Source of the DNA: Dyella_B sp036746095 | GTDB taxonomy: Bacteria > Pseudomonadota > Gammaproteobacteria > Xanthomonadales > Rhodanobacteraceae | Reading direction: 5' to 3' | Length of the DNA: 64,000 nt | Assembly: GCF_036746095.1 (NCBI RefSeq) | Contig: NZ_DAIOEU010000004.1 | Location: forward strand, 62,001 to 126,000 | In this document: in pieces, positions 55,055-63,942 of the stretch | How positions within the stretch are numbered: position 1 is the stretch's first letter | How the letters are laid out: each line of letters starts with the position of its first letter | The notes under the pieces: model-generated | The model's input: the letters and a program-made list of their open reading frames with translations, nothing else | Database searches by the model: none | What the model was told of the DNA's origin: nothing | Made by a program: the position numbers and the translations under genes

Positions 55055-56938
55055 GTGTGCGGAATTACCGGCTTTATTAGCTTTCAAGGTCAATCATCGG
55101 GTCAGAAATTTCTTGACGATGCTTCACAAATAATATTTCATCGTGGCCCCGATGAAGGTGGAAGTGCAATTCTTGCGGACGGAAGGGTCGGTCTAGCGAT
55201 GCGTCGACTAAGTATTGTCGATTTGGCCGGTGGTCACCAACCAATGAGCTGTGCAGAGGGCGATATAATAATCGTTTTTAATGGGGAAATTTACAATTAT
55301 CCGGAGCTAAGAGCCAAGTATCTTAGTGGCGAAGAAATGGTCACTCGGAGTGACACCGAGGTTTTACTCAAGCTCTACGAGCGTATGGGGGTAGCTTGTT
55401 TCGGCTTGCTTCGCGGGATGTTTGGAGTTGCCATATGGGATGCAAGGGCGAATAAACTCGTCCTCGCACGAGATGCATTCGGAAAGAAACCGCTTTATTA
55501 TTTTAGTGGTGAATGGGGTCTCGTATTCGGTTCTGAAATCAAAAGCATTTTGCAGGACAGCAGTGTTCCACGAAAATTGTCGCGGCAAGGATTGGACAAT
55601 TTTTTGACGTGGCTTGCTGTGCCAGATCCTGAGACGATGTTCGAAGGTATTCGAAAATTGCCTGCAGGCCACTTCATGGAGGTAGACCTCGATGGACGAA
55701 GCAGCATTCAGAAATATTGGGACTTAAAGTTCCCGGTCGTTCCCAAAGTAACTAATGCAGGCGATGCAGCCGATCTGTTGATCTCGAGATTAAGTGAGTC
55801 AATTTCAATTAGGCTGCGTGCCGATGTGCCTGTCGGTGTGCTGCTTTCGGGAGGTGTTGATAGTTCAGCCATTGTGGCTTTGGCGTCACGTCAAGTCTCT
55901 CATCAGTTACGCACGTACTCAATAGGTTTCGCCGAAGACGGGTTTAATGAATTTCCATATTCGGATTCAGTTGCCAGGCGTTACGATACTGATCACACCA
56001 AAATAGTCATGCCCCCAGAGCTTTATTGGGACACCTTGCAGACGGTGGTGTGGCATCTTGATGAGCCGGTTTGCGATACGGCAACGGTCCCTTTGTTTTA
56101 TTTGTGCCGTGAGGCTCGTAAATCTGTAAAGGTACTTCTTTCAGGAGAGGGAAGCGATGAGATGCTCGGCGGTTATACCTCGCGGTATAGAGAGGGTATT
56201 GACGCTATGCGTCTCGGACGCAAAGCGGAGCATCTTCCGAAGAGGTTGCTTCGTTATCTATGGGACAAGAGCGGTGGAGGCGTCTGGCCAAAGGGAAGGA
56301 AAGATCTGTGGAATTTTACGCAGCCAGGTGAGCTCAAGTTTCTGAATGATCAGATTTATGGTTATTATGAAGGCCTTAGAGATGATCTCTATAGAGGCGG
56401 GCTGATGGATGGTTTTAGCCCTGATAGAACGGAACTCTTCGAGCGCGTGGTCCGTCCTTCTCTAACCCCTCTGCAGCGCCTCTTGTACACCGACTGTAAG
56501 GTTAACCTTCCAGCATATTTGCTGATGAAGGCTGACAAGATGAGCATGGCGGCGTCGATTGAATTGCGGTGTCCCTTCTTGGATAAGGAATTCGCAGATT
56601 TTTGTGCAGGTCTGCCAGATGAGTTGAAGCTCGATCGACAGGTGGGTGGAAAGGCTATACTCAAGCGAGCGCTTGAACCGCTGCTGCCACACGATGTGTT
56701 ATATCGCCCTAAAATGGGATTCCCGGTGCCCATCGGTGAATGGCTGAAGAAAGGATTGAAAGAGCAAGCCTATGAGACGCTGTTCAAGCCGAATAGCTGC
56801 ATTTCTCAGTTTCTCAACATGGATCACGTACGCAGCATGTGGAACCACCACCAAGAAGGCACTCTTGTGTTTGGTACTCAGCTGTGGCAATTAATATTGG
56901 TAGAATTGTGGATGAATCGATTTGCGGTCAGCATATGA
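55055..56938 (+). CDS. Asparagine synthetase (glutamine-hydrolysing)-like amidotransferase
   Basis: A 627-residue AsnB-type enzyme. GTG at 55055 gives the required Cys2 nucleophile (MCGITGFISF) and has AAGGA at a good distance; a GTG six bases earlier would displace it. The glutaminase domain (1-210) is followed by the ATP-dependent synthetase domain with SGGVDS at 265-270 and LSGEGSDEMLGGY near 365. In O-antigen loci such proteins (WbpS type) amidate uronic acids instead of making asparagine; ugd downstream supports that reading. Its stop overlaps the acyltransferase start. Confidence 0.9.
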   Translation: MCGITGFISFQGQSSGQKFLDDASQIIFHRGPDEGGSAILADGRVGLAMRRLSIVDLAGGHQPMSCAEGDIIIVFNGEIYNYPELRAKYLSGEEMVTRSDTEVLLKLYERMGVACFGLLRGMFGVAIWDARANKLVLARDAFGKKPLYYFSGEWGLVFGSEIKSILQDSSVPRKLSRQGLDNFLTWLAVPDPETMFEGIRKLPAGHFMEVDLDGRSSIQKYWDLKFPVVPKVTNAGDAADLLISRLSESISIRLRADVPVGVLLSGGVDSSAIVALASRQVSHQLRTYSIGFAEDGFNEFPYSDSVARRYDTDHTKIVMPPELYWDTLQTVVWHLDEPVCDTATVPLFYLCREARKSVKVLLSGEGSDEMLGGYTSRYREGIDAMRLGRKAEHLPKRLLRYLWDKSGGGVWPKGRKDLWNFTQPGELKFLNDQIYGYYEGLRDDLYRGGLMDGFSPDRTELFERVVRPSLTPLQRLLYTDCKVNLPAYLLMKADKMSMAASIELRCPFLDKEFADFCAGLPDELKLDRQVGGKAILKRALEPLLPHDVLYRPKMGFPVPIGEWLKKGLKEQAYETLFKPNSCISQFLNMDHVRSMWNHHQEGTLVFGTQLWQLILVELWMNRFAVSI

Positions 56939-58032
56939 CTATACCCAAACTTTCTGAATTAGCGGTCGGGCGCGAAAATAACCTAAATATGATTAGGCTA
57001 TTAGCTGCGTCGCTGGTGCTCTATTCCCATTCGTTTGCTCTTGTTCGGAAAGGGGCTAGCCAAGTGGGAGGAGGGGAAGCAATTGGCACGTTGCTCGGTA
57101 GTCAAGATGGCGGTTCCATTGCAGTAAATGCCTTTTTTCTTATAAGTGGCTTTCTGGTGACCGGAAGTTTACTAAAGCGCAATGATCTTATGTTCTACAT
57201 CCGCGCGCGGATGCTGAGATTGTTCCCGGCGCTTTTTGTGTCGCTAGTGTTGACTATTTTCGTGCTTGGCCCACTGGTCTCGACATTACGTGCCGCGGAA
57301 TATTTATCGAGTGGTCAAACTTATCGCTTTTTATTAAATAATTTGTCACTTTGGCGAGCTGATTATTTATTGCCTGGTGTTTTTCAAGATCAGCCGAATA
57401 CTTCGCCAAATGGATCACTTTGGACGCTGCCAATGGAGGGGCGCATGTATCTCCTGGTGGCAACCATATGGTTGTTGCGAGGTTTCAGTGCACGATGGCT
57501 TTTTAATTTGGTGGCCATATTTGGCTTGATTTTTACTATCAGCTGGCCCCAGATCAATCCGTTTATTTTGGATCAACGAGAATGTTTTATTGTCGCAGCC
57601 TTTTTCCTCGTCGGGATGTTGGTTTATGTCAATATGGATATACTTCCGATAAACGGCGGTATCGCGGCGTTCTTATTTTTGTTGTGTCTCTTAGCACATG
57701 GCCAATCGAGTTTTGATGTGATGTTTGGCGTGGCTCTTGCGTATGGTGTATTTTGGTTAGGATTTAGCCCAAAGATTGGTTTTTTTAACCGGATTGGAGA
57801 CTATTCTTACGGTATATACGTATACGCCTTCCCTATTCAGCAGCTTTACGTGCATTTTTTTGGAGAAATAAGTTCGCTGAAGTTATTTGCCTTGTCGATG
57901 CCAACAACACTTTTAGTCGCGATGGCTTCTTGGCATTACCTTGAGAAGCCTGCTTTGAGTCTGAAAAGGCGTCAATCAGCTCCGTTGTCTGCAGGGCCTA
58001 TGGAGTCGGCAAGTCGACCTTCGAAAGCCTAG
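56935..58032 (+). CDS. Acyltransferase 3 family membrane protein (OafA/NodX-like)
   Basis: A 365-residue integral membrane protein with about ten hydrophobic segments. Family signatures are ENNLNMIRLLAASLVLYSHS (with the His), FFLISGFLVTGSLLKR, FYIRARMLRLFPAL and YSYGIYVYAFPIQQ. Such enzymes O-acetylate polysaccharides. ATG at 56935 overlaps the preceding stop. An O-acetylated residue of the exported glycan is the likely product. Confidence 0.9.
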   Translation: MTIPKLSELAVGRENNLNMIRLLAASLVLYSHSFALVRKGASQVGGGEAIGTLLGSQDGGSIAVNAFFLISGFLVTGSLLKRNDLMFYIRARMLRLFPALFVSLVLTIFVLGPLVSTLRAAEYLSSGQTYRFLLNNLSLWRADYLLPGVFQDQPNTSPNGSLWTLPMEGRMYLLVATIWLLRGFSARWLFNLVAIFGLIFTISWPQINPFILDQRECFIVAAFFLVGMLVYVNMDILPINGGIAAFLFLLCLLAHGQSSFDVMFGVALAYGVFWLGFSPKIGFFNRIGDYSYGIYVYAFPIQQLYVHFFGEISSLKLFALSMPTTLLVAMASWHYLEKPALSLKRRQSAPLSAGPMESASRPSKA

Positions 58033-58115
58033 ACGACGTATGAAGTGCGTTACACAGCCAATCTAGCGCCTTTTCTGAAGTAGACTTAACGGTTCGACGT
58101 AGTGGAGCATTGACC

Positions 58116-59459
58116 TTGAAGATCGCAATATTCGGTACTGGATACGTTGGCTTGGTTACAGGAGCTTGTCTTGCAGAAATGGGTAACCATGTCCTATGCG
58201 TAGACATTGATGGAGAAAAGGTCGCTCGTCTTAAAAAGGGCGATATTCCAATTTATGAACCGGGGCTCGAATCAATCGTAGTAAGGAATTTTTCTACAGG
58301 GCAGCTTGACTTTACCACTGATGCTGCTGCTGCGGTCCTCCACGGGGAGATAATATTTATAGCGGTAGGTACGCCTCCCGACGAGGATGGCAGTGCGGAT
58401 CTTAGCCATGTATTGGACGTGGCCTCGACTATTGGGCTCCATCTTAGTCGTTATGCTGTTGTAGTGAATAAATCAACTGTGCCAGTAGGGACCGCTCGTC
58501 TAGTCCGTGCAAAAATCGAGGAACAGCTTGAATCGAGGGGTGCTGATTGCGCGTTTGATGTTGTATCGAACCCTGAATTTCTAAAAGAGGGGGACGCGGT
58601 CGAGGACTGCATGCGGCCTGATCGCATTGTTGTCGGTAGCTCGAGTTGCCGTGCCATTGAGGTTTTGCGTAAATTGTATGCACCTTTCAATCGGAACCAT
58701 GAGCGCTTAGTCATTATGGACGAATGCTCGGCAGAGCTGACTAAATATGCTGCCAACGCGATGCTGGCGACAAAAATAAGCTTTATGAATGAAATTGCTA
58801 ATATTGCTGAGTGTGTTGGCGCGGACGTAGAGCTGGTTCGTCAAGGAATTGGATCAGATCCCCGTATTGGGTTTCAATTTATCTATCCAGGAGCGGGATA
58901 TGGCGGCTCCTGTTTTCCGAAAGACGTTAAAGCACTTGGGCACCTTGCGAAATCGGCAGGATACGAAGCTCGCTTGCTTTCGTCGGTTGAGGCCGTGAAT
59001 GAAAATCAAAAGGGTAAATTATTTACATATATACATAGGCATTTTGGCGGCAATTTGAGTGGTAAGACGGTTGCCATTTGGGGGCTTGCGTTTAAGCCAA
59101 ATACTGACGATATGCGTGAGGCGCCTAGTCGGTCATTAATAAACGACCTTCTTAAGGCGGGAGTCAAGGTGCGTGCGTTCGATCCGGAAGCGATCTCTGA
59201 AGCAAGGCGGATCTACGGAAATTCTTCTGAGCGGATATTCTTCACTAACGGCGCATATGAGGCGCTGGAGAGCGCTGATGCGTTGGCAGTGGTTACTGAA
59301 TGGAAAGTATTCCGTAGTCCAGATTTTAAAAGAATGGCAAGCCTCTTGAGGGAGCGCGTTATCTTCGATGGACGCAATATATACGATCCATCGGAGGTTG
59401 AGGCTGCTGGAGTTGCGTACTTTGGAATAGGCAGGGGAAGAAGTTTGCTTGGCAATTGA
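58116..59459 (+). CDS. ugd: UDP-glucose 6-dehydrogenase
   Basis: A 447-residue UDP-sugar dehydrogenase making UDP-glucuronate with NAD+. GTGYVG is at 7-12, the catalytic Cys266 sits in GGSCFPKD, and NPEFLKEGDAVEDCM is at 152-166. The family is shared with GDP-mannose dehydrogenase, but the overall pattern fits Ugd. The start is TTG at 58116, which gives the normal MKIAIFGTGYVG start and has GGAG eight bases upstream. A TTG two codons earlier is too close to that site. Confidence 0.9.
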   Translation: MKIAIFGTGYVGLVTGACLAEMGNHVLCVDIDGEKVARLKKGDIPIYEPGLESIVVRNFSTGQLDFTTDAAAAVLHGEIIFIAVGTPPDEDGSADLSHVLDVASTIGLHLSRYAVVVNKSTVPVGTARLVRAKIEEQLESRGADCAFDVVSNPEFLKEGDAVEDCMRPDRIVVGSSSCRAIEVLRKLYAPFNRNHERLVIMDECSAELTKYAANAMLATKISFMNEIANIAECVGADVELVRQGIGSDPRIGFQFIYPGAGYGGSCFPKDVKALGHLAKSAGYEARLLSSVEAVNENQKGKLFTYIHRHFGGNLSGKTVAIWGLAFKPNTDDMREAPSRSLINDLLKAGVKVRAFDPEAISEARRIYGNSSERIFFTNGAYEALESADALAVVTEWKVFRSPDFKRMASLLRERVIFDGRNIYDPSEVEAAGVAYFGIGRGRSLLGN

Positions 59460-59479
59460 AGTAAGCTGCCGTGCAAAGT

Positions 59480-59656
59480 TGGGAGGCGCTTAATCGCTGC
59501 CAATCCACGTTGGCGCATAGCCAGGCGAATGGCGCATCGATCATGCCATGCCACATCGTTTCGTCTGAAAGCGAGCCACACGGCCTCGCTGCAAGCGGCG
59601 CGCCGCCAGCCACAGGCCTTGCGCATTGACATGCAGTAGTTTGACCCGCAGCTCCA
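59480..59656 (-). pseudogene. Remnant of an IS66-family tnpB (ORF2)
   Basis: On the minus strand, ELRVKLLHVNAQGLWLAARR followed by LQRGRVARF reads like the middle of an IS66 TnpB protein. After a frame change FAWLCANVDWQRLSAS reads like its end. Start, glycine-rich part and the transposase itself are missing. The fragment suggests that an insertion sequence once sat in the O-antigen locus. Confidence 0.55.
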
Positions 59657-59723
59657 AAGTATTCCGCTACTTAAAGCGGCAATGCGCCGAACTTAAGGCT
59701 TTCCATCGCCGGAAACTCTTGTT

Positions 59724-59807
59724 CGTCATTCGAGCGAAAAAAAGCTGGAATCCAGTACCTTTCAGCTCAAAAGTAGCTGAATTCCAGCTTTTTTGCTCGA
59801 ATGACGA
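59724..59807. repeat. REP-like palindrome inside the O-antigen locus
   Basis: CGTCATTCGAGCGAAAAAAA (59724 onward) is mirrored by TTTTTTGCTCGAATGACG up to about 59806. The outer CGTCATTC arm is that of the chromosomal REP family, but the inner part (AAAGCTGGAAT) is different. It lies between the convergent ugd and methyltransferase genes and could end transcription from both. Confidence 0.7.
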
Positions 59808-59888
59808 AGAGGGGGCTTGTGGCAATGAAAAGTCCCTGTGTAAGTTCGGAGCATTTACTCAAAGTGGGGGGCGTCGGTCGTTTCGAGT

Positions 59889-60626
59889 CTATACTTTAAT
59901 TTTGTGTTTCATCATTGCATTCCATTCGACGTGGCCATGATAAATCCATGTGGCGTCAAAGCCAGGTTTATGGAATAGCGCCCAAGTCTGGCGTGGATGC
60001 ACCCAATCTAGAATGGTGAACTCAAGGCCTGCGGCGTTTGCGATTAGCCTCATCGTCTCAGGTCGGTAGTGGACGCAGCCTGGATAAATCCACCCGTTTT
60101 GCACACAATCGTCGTCTGCAATTAGAAATGTTGCCGCAATGACGCCGTACTCACTTAGGCGTCCTGATATCTCGTTGATCCATCTTTTTAATAAATCAGG
60201 CCCGCAATGACTGAAGATGGACTGCGCTAACGCAAAATCGAATTTAAGCTCTTGCGGTAAGGAAGCAGCAGAGTCAAAAAAATGAAAACGAGGATTTTTG
60301 ATACCGACGAGATCCGAGCCAATCTCACGTTTGATTCCTTGTTCAACTAGCCATGCGTTGGGCTCAATACCCGTGTAACTTCCGGCGTTAAGATAAGGAA
60401 TCAGCAGCCTACCAATGCGGAGGGATCCGCATCCTACGTCGAGTACTGAATGGTGTTGCCGAAGTCCCAATGAGGTTAACAGCCCAAATGCCATGGCCGA
60501 CACTAAATCGTAGTCCTCTGGAGGACCTACGAACGCACGATAGTGGTTGCCGCCTGGGGGCAAGCCAAGGCCAAGGCTTTCTGGTTCAGGATCAGTTTTG
60601 TAGCTCTTCTTCTTAAAAAAAAGCAT
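59889..60626 (-). CDS. Class I SAM-dependent methyltransferase
   Basis: A 245-residue cytoplasmic enzyme. Motif I VLDVGCGSLRIG is at 61-72, an acidic residue ends strand 2 (YTGIEP), and FALAQSIFSHCGPDLLKRWI matches motif IV and after. It is the only minus-strand gene in the 48-64 kb part. The substrate is unknown; a sugar O-methyl group on the exported glycan, perhaps a terminal one, is a reasonable guess from context. Confidence 0.85.
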   Translation of the reverse strand: MLFFKKKSYKTDPEPESLGLGLPPGGNHYRAFVGPPEDYDLVSAMAFGLLTSLGLRQHHSVLDVGCGSLRIGRLLIPYLNAGSYTGIEPNAWLVEQGIKREIGSDLVGIKNPRFHFFDSAASLPQELKFDFALAQSIFSHCGPDLLKRWINEISGRLSEYGVIAATFLIADDDCVQNGWIYPGCVHYRPETMRLIANAAGLEFTILDWVHPRQTWALFHKPGFDATWIYHGHVEWNAMMKHKIKV

Positions 60627-61061
60627 TGATCACTACTCGTCAAGTCGGTTCGACCACGCATCATAGCCCAAATTTTCGGGGCTCGCGCGAACATTAATTT
60701 GAGGTGCTAGGACAAAGCTATCTTTTGGCGAAAAATAATGTTTTGGTAAAGAGCTTATCTAACTAAGTTTTTGATAAAGCTGCGATCAACTTCCTCAAAA
60801 AGGACGCGAGGGATTTCTGCAGATATAAGGGGGGCGGCGAATGCTCGTATGGAACCTTACTTAATATCGGATGGGCTCGAGAAGGTGTTTTCATACAGCT
60901 GTTTTTTTTAAGTTGTGTCAACATATGACGTTAGTCACCTGGTCTTGCCGACCGGGAGGTGCGTGCATGATATTGCTACGGAGGATAATCAAGATGTACT
61001 GTTCCTAAAAGTCGTATATTCACTTCAACTTCTTCAACGCTGGGCGGGACACAAGATAACA
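60627..61061. other. 435-base divergent intergenic region upstream of cysD
   Basis: The promoters of the methyltransferase gene and of cysD-cysNC must lie here. It is AT-rich. The cysD frame is open from about 60915, but residues before 61062 lack CysD homology. No clear promoter, riboswitch or CysB-type site can be named by eye. Confidence 0.45.
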
Positions 61062-62006
61062 ATGATAAGGCAAGACGAGAAGTCGAGTATCAAACAGATC
61101 GAGAATAACACTTTAAGCCATCTCAGCGGGCTGGAGGCCGAAAGCATTCATATATTGAGGGAGGTGGTTGCTAGTTTTCGTCGGCCGGTTATGCTTTATT
61201 CGATCGGCAAGGACTCCTCCGTGCTTCTTCATTTGCTGTACAAGGCGTTCTATCCAGCATCTCCTCCGATTCCATTGCTGCATGTTGATACCACCTGGAA
61301 GTTTAGGGAAATGATCGCCTTCCGTGATCGGATTGCGGCAACTGGCAATATCAAGATGTTGGTTCATATCAATGAAGAAGGGGTTCGCCAGGGCATTTCA
61401 CCGTTTACGCACGGCTCAACTGTACACACCGATGTTATGAAGACAAATGCGCTTAAACAGGCGCTGGAGAGGTATGGCTTCGATGCCGCCATTGGCGGCG
61501 CGCGGCGTGATGAGGAGGTGTCACGCGCGAAGGAGCGCGTCTTCTCCTTCCGCAACGTCAAGCATCACTGGGATCCGAGGCGCCAGCGTCCCGAATTGTG
61601 GAACATCTATAACACCCATATCCATAAGGGCGAGACCGTGCGCGTGTTTCCATTGTCTAACTGGACGGAGATGGATGTATGGCAATACATACGAAGTGAG
61701 AATATACCCGTTGTACCGTTGTATTTTGCCAAGAAACGGCCTGTAGTGGAGAGGGACGGGGTACTGATTATGGTCGATGATGATCGCTTCGTACTTCGGA
61801 ATGAGGAAAAGATTGAGCATCGCATGGTCCGTTTCCGTACCCTTGGGTGTTATCCGCTGACTGGGGCGATCGAATCAAGCGCCAGCACCGTGGACGAGAT
61901 CATCGCCGAAATGAGTGCCTCTAAATCCTCCGAGCGTCAGGGGCGGGTGATCGATCACGACCCTTCCGCGTCAATGGAGCGTAAGAAGCATGAGGGCTAC
62001 TTTTGA
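61062..62006 (+). CDS. cysD: Sulfate adenylyltransferase subunit 2
   Basis: A 314-residue ATP-pyrophosphatase-type subunit that makes APS from sulfate and ATP together with CysN. The PP-loop SIGKDSS is at 47-53. LEAESIHILREVV, GGARRDEEVSRAKER and the C-terminal SSERQGRVIDHD match E. coli CysD (302 residues). The start is ATG at 61062, where homology begins. It is overlapped by cysNC. No cysH, cysI or cysJ is adjacent. Confidence 0.95.
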   Translation: MIRQDEKSSIKQIENNTLSHLSGLEAESIHILREVVASFRRPVMLYSIGKDSSVLLHLLYKAFYPASPPIPLLHVDTTWKFREMIAFRDRIAATGNIKMLVHINEEGVRQGISPFTHGSTVHTDVMKTNALKQALERYGFDAAIGGARRDEEVSRAKERVFSFRNVKHHWDPRRQRPELWNIYNTHIHKGETVRVFPLSNWTEMDVWQYIRSENIPVVPLYFAKKRPVVERDGVLIMVDDDRFVLRNEEKIEHRMVRFRTLGCYPLTGAIESSASTVDEIIAEMSASKSSERQGRVIDHDPSASMERKKHEGYF

Positions 62007-63856
62007 TGTTGACATCCTTCACTCAGAGCCTTGGTCAGCTGCGTTTTATCACGTGCGGTAGCGTGGATGATGGTAAAAGCACTCTGCTTGGGCGGCTGCT
62101 CTACGATGCCGGCATGTTACCGGACGACCAGATCGAAGCACTTCGTCGCGATAGCCAGGGCTTGCATCCAGAAGGTGGTGTGCTGGATTTTTCATTGCTT
62201 ATGGATGGTTTGGACGCGGAACGCCAGCAAGGTATTACCATCGACGTAGCGTATCGCTACTTTCATAGCGCACGCCGTAGCTTTGTCGTTGCAGACTGCC
62301 CAGGGCACGAGCAATACACACGGAATATGGCTACGGGTGCCTCGCATGCTGATCTCGCTGTAGTGCTGGTCGATGCGCGCAAGGGGCTGCTTGTGCAAAC
62401 GCGTCGACATACCTATATCTGCGCTCTCTTGGGCATCCGGAAGGTAATCTTGGCGGTGAACAAGATGGATCTGGTGGGTTACCGCAAAGATATTTATGAG
62501 AGCATACGCGTTTCTTATGGTGAGCTGGCCGCTCAGCTAGGTATTGCCGAGGTGTATGCTTTGCCAGTAGCTGCATTGCGTGGCGATAACGTAGGCAGGC
62601 GGTCCGTTGAAATGACTTGGTATAGCGGTCCGACTCTGTTGGAACTACTTGAAACAATCGAGGTGAAGCCAGCTCAGGCAGCGGATTTCCGCATGCCAGT
62701 ACAATGGGTGAACCGCCCCGATCAATCATTTCGCGGTTATGCAGGCACCATATGCGGTGGTCGCGTGCGAGTGGGAGACGAAATCTTAGTGCAGCCTGGT
62801 ACGCAACGTGCGCATGTCGCTCGTATTGTTACGGCGGATGGTGATCTTCAAGAAGCGAGTGCTGGTCAGGCAGTCACCTTGACCTTGCATCGTGAAGTCG
62901 ATATCAGTCGGGGTGAAATCATTGCTGACGCCGCCCGACCAGCGCCCGAGGCTGATCAGTTTGCGGCACATGTACTGTGGATGGGCGATGAGCCACTTTT
63001 CCCCAATCGCGGTTACTGGATGAAGATTGGCCCACGCACGGTAAATGCGCGCGTCACTGTTATCAAGTATAAGGTGGATGTCAATACACAGGCGAAGCTG
63101 GCAGCGCATCGTCTAGAGTTGAATGAAGTGGGATACTGCAATATCGACTTAGACCAACCGATCGCATTTGAAAGCTATTCCACCAACCCCATGCTGGGCG
63201 GTTTCATTCTGATCGATCGGCAGAGCCACGATACCGTGGCGTGCGGCATGCTGGATTTTGCATTGCGCCGCGCAGGCAATGTGCACTGGCAACACCTGGA
63301 TGTCGACAAAAAAACGCGCGCGCAAATCAAAGGCCAGCAGCCGCGCTGCCTGTGGTTTACAGGACTATCCGGTGCGGGCAAATCCACAGTCGCGAACCTG
63401 TTAGAACGTCGCCTAGCGGCGCTCGGTTGTCATACTTATCTGCTAGACGGGGACAACCTTCGTCATGGTCTCAACCGTGATCTAGGTTTCACGCCGGAAT
63501 CTCGTGTAGAGAACGTGCGACGCGTGGCGGAAGTGGCACACCTTATGGTTGACGCCGGATTGGTTGTACTAGTGTGTGTGATCTCGCCGTTTCGCAGCGA
63601 GCGTGAGTTCGCTAGAGGGCTTTTCGATGACGGCGAGTTTCTTGAGGTATTCGTAGATACCTCATTGGAAGAATGCGAACGGCGTGATCCGAAGGGCTTG
63701 TATCGCAAGGCCCGGGCGGGGGAAATCAGCAACTTCACCGGTATCGATTCACCTTACGAGGTTCCTGAGTTGCCGGAAGTTCACCTGCAGACTCAGGACA
63801 TGTTGTTGGACACAATGGTGGAGGTATTGGTGACGCGACTTTTACCTGGAGAATGA
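62006..63856 (+). CDS. cysNC: Sulfate adenylyltransferase subunit 1 / adenylylsulfate kinase fusion
   Basis: A 616-residue fusion. The N-terminal GTPase CysN part (1-430) shows GSVDDGKS at 18-25, DCPGHEQY and NKMD. The C-terminal APS kinase part (about 445-616) shows the P-loop GLSGAGKS at 453-460, DGDNLRHGLNRDLGF and the FTGIDSPYE loop. Together with CysD it converts sulfate to PAPS. The same layout is found in NodPQ of rhizobia and in Xanthomonas RaxPQ, where PAPS serves sulfotransferases. ATG at 62006 overlaps the cysD stop by one base. Confidence 0.96.
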   Translation: MLTSFTQSLGQLRFITCGSVDDGKSTLLGRLLYDAGMLPDDQIEALRRDSQGLHPEGGVLDFSLLMDGLDAERQQGITIDVAYRYFHSARRSFVVADCPGHEQYTRNMATGASHADLAVVLVDARKGLLVQTRRHTYICALLGIRKVILAVNKMDLVGYRKDIYESIRVSYGELAAQLGIAEVYALPVAALRGDNVGRRSVEMTWYSGPTLLELLETIEVKPAQAADFRMPVQWVNRPDQSFRGYAGTICGGRVRVGDEILVQPGTQRAHVARIVTADGDLQEASAGQAVTLTLHREVDISRGEIIADAARPAPEADQFAAHVLWMGDEPLFPNRGYWMKIGPRTVNARVTVIKYKVDVNTQAKLAAHRLELNEVGYCNIDLDQPIAFESYSTNPMLGGFILIDRQSHDTVACGMLDFALRRAGNVHWQHLDVDKKTRAQIKGQQPRCLWFTGLSGAGKSTVANLLERRLAALGCHTYLLDGDNLRHGLNRDLGFTPESRVENVRRVAEVAHLMVDAGLVVLVCVISPFRSEREFARGLFDDGEFLEVFVDTSLEECERRDPKGLYRKARAGEISNFTGIDSPYEVPELPEVHLQTQDMLLDTMVEVLVTRLLPGE

Positions 63857-63942
63857 AACGGGCACATCTGGCACGCGAGCATCCACCGTAAACCCAGGCG
63901 TTATCATGCTTGCTTTCCGCACTGGCCAATCGGCTGACATTC

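Larger units (their letters stand above)
59460..59888. other. 429-base intergenic region with an IS66 remnant and a REP-like palindrome
   Basis: It contains a short decayed IS66 tnpB fragment (59480-59656) and a palindrome (59724-59807). Its far end runs into the converging methyltransferase gene. Nothing else is seen. Confidence 0.55.

Noticed and set aside
62054..62064. GCGGTAGCGT, close to the ops element of RfaH-controlled operons
   Set aside because: It lies inside cysNC and encodes the conserved CGSV part of the GTPase P-loop; no such element was seen upstream of wzm, so chance is the better explanation.
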